From: JBCDIQ01 sp039024295
GTDB taxonomy: Bacteria; Bacteroidota; Bacteroidia; J057
DNA: 12,059 nt
Direction of reading: 5' to 3'
NCBI GenBank assembly: GCA_039024295.1
Contig: JBCDIQ010000163.1
Location: 1-12,059, forward strand
Shown piece by piece: positions 6,448-12,059 of the stretch; position 1 is the first letter of the stretch; every line of letters starts with the position of its first letter. The notes below the pieces were generated by a model. The model saw only the letters and a program-made list of their open reading frames with translations. It was not told the DNA's origin and ran no database searches. A program made the position numbers and the translations under genes.

Positions 6448-7812
6448 CTAGCCAGTGCTGGATTGGTTAGAATTATTACCGGTTGAGTTTCCTTTTTTTC
6501 GCCTGCGGTTCCTGTTGCGGTTTTGGTTTCCTCCCCTGTTTCGGTGTTCACCACCTTCTCTTGGGTGTTGGTTGTTTCGGTTGTAGTTTCTTCCCCGTCC
6601 CCCCTTTCTGTGGTTCCTTCCACCTGATCTTCGATTCCCTCTTCCTCCCCTGGAGGGATTGTAAGGTGGGGTTTCTCCTAATTCTTCAGGAACAGGGCCT
6701 TTGGGGACTTCCCGCTCAATCAATCGTTCTATTTTTACAAATCTATAGACCTCATCAGGGGTAATAAAGGTCAGGGCTTCTCCCGTGCTGCTAGCTCTGG
6801 CGGTGCGCCCTACCCGGTGAACATAGTCTTCCGCATCCCTTGGTACATCATAGTTCAGTACATGGCTCAGGTTGTCAACATCAATGCCTCTCGAAAGGAC
6901 ATCGGTTGCCACAAGCACCGGGAATTGCTTGTTCTTAAAATCGCTGAGCGTTTTCTGGCGTTCATCCTGCTCCCTGTCCGAATGGATTGCCCGCGCACCG
7001 AATCCCAGGCCCTTCAACCTATCAGTTATTCGGTCTACACTGGCCTTGCTACTGGCAAAAATGATCATACTATCGACTTCTTTGCCCGACAGAATGGATT
7101 CAAGCAAGGGAATTTTCTGGTTTTCATACACCACATAAGCGGTTTGCTCAATTCCTGCAGCTGGCTTGGAGATGGCCATAGCCACCTCTTTGGGCTCTTT
7201 CAGGATATCTTTGGCCAGCTTACGAATTTTGTTTGGCATGGTGGCTGAAAACATGAGCGTCTGCCTGGGCTTATCTTTGGGCAAGTAGCCGATTATTTCC
7301 AGGATGTCACTGTAAAAGCCCATGTCCAGCATTTTATCTGCCTCATCCAGGATGACCGTATCCACCTGGCTGAGGTCCATATAGCCCAAGGCCAGATGGG
7401 TTTTGAACCTGCCGGGCGTGGCGACGATCATATCAACCCCTCCCACAATGGCACGTTTCTGCTGATCCCAGTCTCCAGAATTCTTCCCTCCATACACCGC
7501 CACGGAAGCTACCCCGGTAAAATAGGCCAGGGCTTCCATGTTTTGATCAATCTGAAGGGCCAGTTCACGGGTAGGAACAATGATGATCACCCGAATTTGT
7601 GGTTCAGGCAATTGGGTGGTCACCAGTTTTTCAAGGGTGGGAATCAAAAAGGCTGCGGTTTTACCGGTACCTGTCTGGGCACAGGCAATCAGGTCTTCGC
7701 CTTCTAAAATTAGCGGAATAGTTTGTTCCTGTATGGCAGTAGCATCCTCAAATCCCAAGCTCATGATGCCATCCATGAGGTCTGGGGAGAGGTCAAATTC
7801 TTCAAACTTCAA
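6448..7812 (-). CDS. rhlE: DEAD-box ATP-dependent RNA helicase, RhlE type
   Basis: A cytoplasmic ATP-dependent RNA helicase of 454 residues that likely helps ribosome assembly or mRNA turnover. All core motifs are present: the Q motif (GFEDATAIQEQTIP, 20-33), Walker A AQTGTGKT (45-52), PTREL (80-84), TPGR (132-135), DEAD (156-159), SAT (189-191), SRGID (307-311) and HRVGRTAR (332-339). Residues about 385-454 form a basic, disordered tail rich in Arg, Gly and Asn, typical of RhlE proteins and likely to bind RNA. The start must be the TTG at 7810-7812: no ATG lies between it and the upstream in-frame stop. Starting at the first internal ATG (Met13) would remove the aromatic residues before the Q motif. 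Related helicases such as DbpA and SrmB are less likely because of the tail and the RhlE-like core. Confidence 0.92.
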   Translation of the reverse strand: MKFEEFDLSPDLMDGIMSLGFEDATAIQEQTIPLILEGEDLIACAQTGTGKTAAFLIPTLEKLVTTQLPEPQIRVIIIVPTRELALQIDQNMEALAYFTGVASVAVYGGKNSGDWDQQKRAIVGGVDMIVATPGRFKTHLALGYMDLSQVDTVILDEADKMLDMGFYSDILEIIGYLPKDKPRQTLMFSATMPNKIRKLAKDILKEPKEVAMAISKPAAGIEQTAYVVYENQKIPLLESILSGKEVDSMIIFASSKASVDRITDRLKGLGFGARAIHSDREQDERQKTLSDFKNKQFPVLVATDVLSRGIDVDNLSHVLNYDVPRDAEDYVHRVGRTARASSTGEALTFITPDEVYRFVKIERLIEREVPKGPVPEELGETPPYNPSRGGRGNRRSGGRNHRKGGRGRNYNRNNQHPREGGEHRNRGGNQNRNRNRRRKKGNSTGNNSNQSSTG

Positions 7813-7980
7813 ATCAAAAAGGGATTATATATGTTGGTTTTCTGTACAGCATCGGGAAAACCCGTTGTAAAATAGGTTCTTAGCTACCATTGTGCAAATA
7901 CACCCGAATATATGTTATTGTTTTCCCAGTCGTTATCTGGTAAACTCGCTGCATATTCGCATACAATCTCTTATCCAAAT

Positions 7981-9252
7981 ATGAACATCCGACTGCTGCT
8001 CCTGCTACTTGTTTGTCTTCAACTGACTTTCGCACAGGAAATTCGATATCAAGATGCCATCTATGACAGCGATATTCATTCTGTCCAGTTGTACCGAGGT
8101 AATTTTGAGACATCTTTTCCCATGCTCCGCCTAGGGTCTACCCTGCCCTTAACCCTGGAGTTTGATGAACTCCTGCCTTTTGAAGAGCTGGAATCCGACT
8201 TTTTCATAGACTTTATCCACTGTGATGAAAATTGGAAGCCCAGCGGCATCCTTCCCATTGAATTTTACGAAGGGTTCAGCCAAGACCGAATTGGCCTTTG
8301 GCAGCGGTCAGAAAACACGAAAGTTCCCTATGTTCACTACACTTACTCTTTCCCCAAAGAGAATACGTTCTTCAAGATGAGCGGAAACTACCTCTTGAAG
8401 GTATACCGCAACAACAGCGAAGAAAATGTGGTGCTCACCCGGAGGTTCATCGTGGTGGAGCAACAGGTAAGCATAGGACTCACGAATCTACTCAACGAAC
8501 GGGTAGAGCGTATGCAGTTCAATCGCTTAGATTTCAGCATCCAGCCTTCATCCCGTCTGGAAATCATCAACCCGGCTACAGACTTAAAGGTGAAAGTAAT
8601 CCAAAACTTCAGATGGGAGGCCAGCACCGACTATATGACCCCTACTTTTTTGCGCCCCAATCGATTTGATTACCAGTTAGACCTGGTGGAATCCTTTTCC
8701 TCGGGAAGTGAATTCCGGTTCCATGACCTCCGCTCCATGCGTTTGTATGGCCAATCGGTTGAAGAAATCGCTGAGACACCCGACCTCTATTATGTGACCT
8801 TATTTAAAGACCAGCCTCGACTTCGCAACCAGTTCCGAGGCAGGATAGACCTCAATGGCTCCTATTTCATCGAAGTACAAGAGTGGCCTTATGGCGATTA
8901 CATGGCAGATTATACCCTGAATACTTTTCGTCTGGCAGCCAACAACCCCTTCCCTGGCAAAGAGGTCTATGTTATGGGCAGATTCGCATTATGGCAGCCC
9001 ACTTCCTTCAATAAAATGCACTACGATGAGGGCACCAGGAGATACGAAGCAGATATACTGCTCAAACAAGGCGTATACGATTATACATACGCCCTCTACG
9101 ATCCTAAAACGGGCGAGTTAGATGAGACGGTCTTCGAAGGACAACCCTTTGATGGGGAGAATTATTATACCGTCCTGGTATACTTCCGAGGGCCGCTGGA
9201 TCGGGCGTACAGGCTCATAGGCTATCTCCCCATAAACTATTATGATCAGTAA
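7981..9252 (+). CDS. DUF5103 / type IX secretion system plug-like protein
   Basis: A 423-residue exported protein of the DUF5103 family. A member of this family in Flavobacterium johnsoniae was seen as the Plug, which closes the periplasmic side of the giant type IX translocon SprA. The ATG at 7981 is chosen because it begins a signal peptide (MNIRLLLLLLVCLQLTFA, cleavage before QEI); an ATG at 7912 would bury it. Family hallmarks are IHSVQLYRGNFETSFPMLRLGS, the LEFDEL strand, FIHCDENWKPSGILPIEF (from about 78), NTKVPYVHYTYSFP, and SGNYLLKVYRN (from about 134). The rest is beta-rich with many Tyr and Phe, ending in YLPINYYDQ. Other type IX components are not in this window, which is usual as they are scattered. 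It implies a type IX secretion system in the host; direct involvement of this copy is inferred from the family. Confidence 0.88.
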   Translation: MNIRLLLLLLVCLQLTFAQEIRYQDAIYDSDIHSVQLYRGNFETSFPMLRLGSTLPLTLEFDELLPFEELESDFFIDFIHCDENWKPSGILPIEFYEGFSQDRIGLWQRSENTKVPYVHYTYSFPKENTFFKMSGNYLLKVYRNNSEENVVLTRRFIVVEQQVSIGLTNLLNERVERMQFNRLDFSIQPSSRLEIINPATDLKVKVIQNFRWEASTDYMTPTFLRPNRFDYQLDLVESFSSGSEFRFHDLRSMRLYGQSVEEIAETPDLYYVTLFKDQPRLRNQFRGRIDLNGSYFIEVQEWPYGDYMADYTLNTFRLAANNPFPGKEVYVMGRFALWQPTSFNKMHYDEGTRRYEADILLKQGVYDYTYALYDPKTGELDETVFEGQPFDGENYYTVLVYFRGPLDRAYRLIGYLPINYYDQ

Positions 9253-9292
9253 GCTCTCAGGCTGAAATGCTGTTAGAATTTTTTGTTTACCG

Positions 9293-9739
9293 CTAGTAGG
9301 TCTGCCGGGGCAACTGGTTTATTTTAAACCAGTAGGTTTCCAATGAAAGAATGGCTTGCTCATAATCCTTGAAATCCAGCGGTTTACTGATGTAGCTGCT
9401 TGCGCCCCCGCGGTAACACTCCATGATGTCCTTTTGACTATCTGAAGTGGTCAGGATTACAATGGGAATATGGCTAAACTTCGGATCTTTCTTTATTTCC
9501 TCTAAAAACTCAAATCCATTTTTCCGTGGCATATTGAGGTCCAACAGAATCAAATGGGGCTCCGGCGCGTCAGCGTATTTCCCTTCCTGACGAATGAATT
9601 GTAAGGCTTCTTCACCATCAGAGGCTACGTGTATGGAGGGGGTAAGGGTGCTATCCTTGAAAGCTTCTTTCGTCAATAATACATCTGTAGGAGTATCTTC
9701 AACCAACAAGATTGTCGGTTCTATTTGCTGTGTTTCCAT
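9293..9739 (-). CDS. Rcp1-like single-domain response regulator
   Basis: A 148-residue stand-alone receiver domain. The phosphorylation site is complete: acidic Glu14/Asp15 in LLVEDTPTD, phosphoacceptor Asp67 in ILLDLNMPRKNG, Thr97/Thr98 in VILTTSDS, and Lys119 in YISKPLD. There is no output domain, so it should signal by protein contact or act as a phosphate relay. It is related to, but clearly different from, the regulator at 4787-5254: it shares the LLDLN core and KP region but has different flanks. It is transcribed divergently from the receiver-flavoprotein fusion at 9920 across a 180-nt gap with large inverted repeats, so the two may be co-regulated. It converges with the plug-like gene, with only 40 nt between the stops and no strong terminator there. 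A T run at 9278-9283 is the only hint of one. Confidence 0.93.
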   Translation of the reverse strand: METQQIEPTILLVEDTPTDVLLTKEAFKDSTLTPSIHVASDGEEALQFIRQEGKYADAPEPHLILLDLNMPRKNGFEFLEEIKKDPKFSHIPIVILTTSDSQKDIMECYRGGASSYISKPLDFKDYEQAILSLETYWFKINQLPRQTY

Positions 9740-9779
9740 AAATTCTATCCCAGAACAAGTTGAAATTTGAGCTTCAGCT

Positions 9780-9806
9780 TGTATTCTAAACCTATTTTAG
9801 AATACA
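9780..9806. repeat. Perfect 11-bp inverted repeat in the divergent regulator gap
   Basis: TGTATTCTAAA (9780-9790) and TTTAGAATACA (9796-9806) are exact reverse complements separated by CCTAT. With one bulged T the stem gains three more pairs outward (AGC/GCT). The site lies 40 nt before the minus-strand regulator start and about 115 nt before the plus-strand fusion gene. It has no T tract, so it is more likely an operator or a leader RNA hairpin than a terminator. Confidence 0.6.
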
Positions 9807-9808
9807 GC

Positions 9809-9863
9809 TCATTTGGGCGGCACTGAATGCATGATAGTAACTTTCAACTCAAATCCCAAATGA
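9809..9863. repeat. Second inverted repeat, 9 bp, adjacent to the first
   Basis: TCATTTGGG (9809-9817) and CCCAAATGA (9855-9863) are exact reverse complements with a 37-nt interval. The pair starts 2 nt after the first inverted repeat ends, so a transcript crossing the gap could fold into two successive stem-loops. The function is unknown. Confidence 0.45.
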
Positions 9864-9919
9864 AAATTAGCCTCGTTTCTTGAGGTCAGTTTCCCTACTT
9901 TATGGTAATTTGAACAGCA

Positions 9920-11578
9920 ATGGAGAAGCCTATCATTTTTATCGTAGACGATGATCCACAAACCCTGCGATCCGTCACACGAGATGTTCGAAAAAAATAT
10001 AGATCTGAATACCGGGTCCTGAGCACTACCTCTGCTCAGGAAGCACTTAGCACGATGAAGGAACTGATCGGCAATGGAGAGGAGGTAGCCCTTATCATCT
10101 CGGACCAGCAAATGCCCGAAATGCTGGGAGTTGATTTTTTACAAGAGGCAAGAAAACTTTACAAATGGGCAAGAAGAATTTTACTGACCGCCTATTCAGA
10201 TGTAGAAGCTGCGATCCGGGCCATCAACGAGGTACAACTTGATTATTACTTGCAGAAGCCGTGGGACCCTCCTGAAGAGAACCTGTACCCCATCATTGAC
10301 GACATGCTGGGGGTTTGGCATGCAACTTTTATCCCTCCAAAAGCAGATATCCAGGTCGTTGGCTATCAGTGGTCTCCCAAAACCCATCAGGTTAAGGATT
10401 ACCTTTCTGGCAATTTGCTGCCATATGAGTTCATGGACATTGAAACTGATCCCGAGGCACAGGTATTAATTGATCAACAGAATATTTCAAGTGAAAACTT
10501 GCCCGCCGTATTTTTTAAGGGAAAGGACCACCTGATAGACCCTGATCTTACGGCACTGGCACAAGCGACCGGCCGTGAAAGTGATGTAAAACAGGATGTT
10601 TACGATGTAGTCATTGTAGGTGCGGGCCCTTCTGGGCTGGCAGCGGCAGTTTACGGCGGAAGCGAGGGCCTAAATACCTTGTTAATAGAAAAACGGGCAC
10701 CCGGTGGACAGGCGGGGACCAGCTCTCGGATTGAAAATTACCTGGGGTTTCCAAACGGGCTGAGTGGAGCAGATCTCTCTCGCAGGGCACTGGCCCAGGC
10801 CCAAAAATTTGAAGTCGAGTTCCTTTCCCCTCGTGAGGTAACAGGAATTAAGTCAATAAGCGGGTATCAAATTCTTCAGTTAGCCAGCGGAGAGGAGATA
10901 AAAACCCGTAGCACGGTCATTACCACCGGGGTCTCCTACCGGAAGCTGGAGGCAAAAGGCTTGGAAAATTTTACGGGTGCCGGCGTTTACTATGGTGCAG
11001 CTACTACTGAGGCTACTGCCTGTAAGAACGGAGATGTATACATTGTGGGCGGAGGCAACTCGGCTGGGCAAGGGGCGATGTACCTTTCCAACTTTGCCAG
11101 AAAGGTATACATCCTCATTCGCAAGCCCGACCTTAGCAGCAGCATGTCTCAGTACCTGATAGACCAAATTAACAAAACGGAGAACATCGAAGTGGTAGGC
11201 AAGCGTCAGGTAGTTGAAGCCAATGGAAACAATCGGCTTTCTCATCTCTGCATCCAGAATATAGATGACGAATCCGTTCAGCAGGTAGAGGCCCGCGCCT
11301 TGTTTGTGTTTATTGGTGCTAAACCTTATACAGATTGGCTAGGCAATGATATCCTGAGAAATGCAAGGGGATTCGTAGAAACTGGCCGGGCAATTCTCCA
11401 ATCTCCAGAAGGGCAAAAGCTCTGGAAGCGCAACCGTGAACCGTACCTGTTGGAGACCAGCATGCCAGGTGTATTTGCTTCTGGAGATGTCCGGGCAGGT
11501 GCCATGAACCGGGTTGCATCAGCTGTTGGGGAGGGAGCGATGACCATTAAAATGGTCCATCAGTACCTAGCTGAATAG
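9920..11578 (+). CDS. Fused receiver domain / thioredoxin-like / thioredoxin reductase-like flavoprotein
   Basis: A 552-residue three-part protein. Residues 1-128 are a receiver domain: DDD at 10-12, phosphoacceptor Asp62 in LIISDQQMP, Thr90 and Lys113 in LQKPWDP. Residues 143-206 resemble a thioredoxin or glutaredoxin fold (IQVVGYQWSPKTHQVKDYL, then a cis-Pro-like LPAVFF), but SPKT stands where the CxxC would be. Residues 227-552 resemble thioredoxin reductase: FAD-binding GAGPSG (234-239), PGGQAG (261-266), NAD(P)H-binding GGGNSAGQGA (377-386) and the second FAD motif VFASGDVR (518-525). The usual CxxC of the NADPH domain is missing; that region reads YYGAATTEA. Only Cys368 and Cys444 exist, so dithiol-disulfide chemistry of the ordinary kind looks impossible. 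It may be an NAD(P)H-FAD enzyme or a redox sensor gated by phosphorylation. An in-frame stop just upstream fixes the ATG at 9920. Databases often name such proteins fused response regulator/thioredoxin-disulfide reductase. Confidence 0.9.
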   Translation: MEKPIIFIVDDDPQTLRSVTRDVRKKYRSEYRVLSTTSAQEALSTMKELIGNGEEVALIISDQQMPEMLGVDFLQEARKLYKWARRILLTAYSDVEAAIRAINEVQLDYYLQKPWDPPEENLYPIIDDMLGVWHATFIPPKADIQVVGYQWSPKTHQVKDYLSGNLLPYEFMDIETDPEAQVLIDQQNISSENLPAVFFKGKDHLIDPDLTALAQATGRESDVKQDVYDVVIVGAGPSGLAAAVYGGSEGLNTLLIEKRAPGGQAGTSSRIENYLGFPNGLSGADLSRRALAQAQKFEVEFLSPREVTGIKSISGYQILQLASGEEIKTRSTVITTGVSYRKLEAKGLENFTGAGVYYGAATTEATACKNGDVYIVGGGNSAGQGAMYLSNFARKVYILIRKPDLSSSMSQYLIDQINKTENIEVVGKRQVVEANGNNRLSHLCIQNIDDESVQQVEARALFVFIGAKPYTDWLGNDILRNARGFVETGRAILQSPEGQKLWKRNREPYLLETSMPGVFASGDVRAGAMNRVASAVGEGAMTIKMVHQYLAE

Positions 11579-11586
11579 CCCCCCAC

Positions 11587-11628
11587 CTAATGCCTCATGA
11601 CTAATGCCTGATACCTCATGACTAATTC
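11587..11628. repeat. Six-unit degenerate heptanucleotide tandem repeat
   Basis: Six consecutive 7-bp units of the form CTNATNN fill the gap before the rnhA stop: CTAATGC (units 1 and 3), CTCATGA (units 2 and 5), CTGATAC (unit 4) and CTAATTC (unit 6). As a result CCTCATGACTAAT occurs twice, at 11593-11605 and 11614-11626. The last two bases overlap the rnhA stop codon. The function is unknown, and no terminator is seen between these convergent genes. Confidence 0.7.
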
Positions 11629-12059
11629 AAGCATTATACCCAACTTCCTTTTCATACTCCTCGTCAATCTGAAAAGGCGAGGTACGGGCAGCCGTGGTGG
11701 CCAACTCATCACATCGCTCATTTTCGGGAATACCCGCATGCCCTTTTACCCAATGTAGCTGAATGCGATGCTGTTTATAAAGGGGCAGAAATCGCCGCCA
11801 AAGGTCCGCATTTTTCTTGCCTTTAAATCCTTTCTTTTGCCAGGCAAACACCCACCGCTCCATGACGGCACGCTTAACATATTGGGAATCGGTATAAACA
11901 TGCACCTCCAGGTTGGGCTTTTTGAGAGCTTCTAGTGCCACAATAATGGCAAGAAGTTCCATTCTGTTATTGGTCGTGTAGCGATACCCTTCAGAAAGTT
12001 CCTTTCGATGATTTCCATAAATCAAGACTGCTCCATAGCCTCCGGGACCCGGATTTCCC
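11627..12059 (-). CDS. rnhA: Ribonuclease HI (5' end beyond the window)
   Basis: RNase HI cuts the RNA strand of RNA-DNA hybrids, removing R-loops and replication primers. The frame is open to the window edge, with 143 residues visible; the first visible ones are GNPGPGGYGAVLIYG. Against the E. coli enzyme about 14 residues are missing, including the first catalytic Asp (Asp10). The other key residues are present: Glu in TTNNRMELLA (Glu48 equivalent), Asp in YTDSQYV (Asp70), His in VKGHAG (His124) and Asp in NERCDELA (Asp134). The basic handle region WVFAWQKKGFKGKKNADLW is also present. A TTG at 12023-12025 could be misread as a start, but homology continues upstream of it, so it is an internal Leu. 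The gene converges with the fusion gene across the heptamer repeat. Confidence 0.96.
   Translation of the reverse strand, partial: GNPGPGGYGAVLIYGNHRKELSEGYRYTTNNRMELLAIIVALEALKKPNLEVHVYTDSQYVKRAVMERWVFAWQKKGFKGKKNADLWRRFLPLYKQHRIQLHWVKGHAGIPENERCDELATTAARTSPFQIDEEYEKEVGYNA

Noticed and set aside
6390..6623. 77-codon minus-strand frame rich in Glu and Thr inside the rhlE tail
   Set aside because: It is a frame-shifted reading of the repetitive Arg/Gly/Asn-rich tail codons of rhlE, so the low-complexity composition is a by-product.
9253..9292. Terminator between the plug-like gene and the second response regulator
   Set aside because: Only a 3-4 bp pairing near CAGGCTG plus a T run (9278-9283); too weak to call.
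10880..11245. 121-codon minus-strand frame within the fusion gene
   Set aside because: Antisense shadow of the NAD(P)H-binding domain.
1..12059. CRISPR arrays, tRNA or rRNA genes, insertion sequences, prophage genes
   Set aside because: No spaced direct repeats of array type, no cloverleaf or ribosomal signature, and no transposase, integrase or phage-like protein among the open frames.

Overview
The window looks like a chromosomal stretch from a Bacteroidota member, probably of the Cytophagia or Saprospiria type. The evidence is gene content: a type IX secretion plug-like protein (DUF5103), DUF2911 and DUF4783 secreted proteins, an EAD11 effector-associated domain, and Rcp1-like single-domain response regulators. 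Two upstream regions also carry matches to the Bacteroidota promoter pattern (TTG, about 20 nt, TAnnTTTG), and there are no obvious Shine-Dalgarno sites. Base composition is moderate and fairly uniform. I see no insertion sequence, phage, tRNA, rRNA or CRISPR array.

Layout. Positions 1-319 (minus, cut by the window edge) hold the N-terminus of a protein with an EAD11-like adaptor domain and a low-complexity linker; its effector part lies outside. Positions 369-1818 (minus) hold accD and a DUF4783 secreted protein, separated by a terminator. Positions 2052-4557 (plus) hold a tightly coupled three-gene operon: gpmI, an unrecognised exported protein, and the fluoride channel crcB/fluC, with stop and start codons overlapping at both junctions. 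An Rcp1-like response regulator (4787-5254, plus) meets a DUF2911 protein (5325-6191, minus) at a strong bidirectional terminator. rhlE (6448-7812, minus, TTG start) lies upstream of a 256-nt hairpin-rich gap. The type IX plug-like protein (7981-9252, plus) converges with a second Rcp1-like regulator (9293-9739, minus). That regulator is divergent from a REC/thioredoxin-fold/thioredoxin-reductase-like fusion (9920-11578, plus). A partial rnhA (minus) closes the window.

How the genes work together. Most are housekeeping genes: fatty-acid synthesis, glycolysis, RNA remodelling, R-loop removal. The gpmI-fluC pairing makes metabolic sense, because fluoride inhibits enolase, the enzyme that consumes the product of GpmI. 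Three receiver-domain proteins occur within about 7 kb with no histidine kinase in view. One is fused to a flavoprotein that has lost the cysteines expected of both its thioredoxin-like and reductase-like parts.

The items most worth following up are the truncated EAD11 protein, the cysteine-less fusion and the inverted repeats upstream of it, the heptanucleotide tandem repeat before rnhA, and the unknown middle gene of the gpmI-fluC operon.
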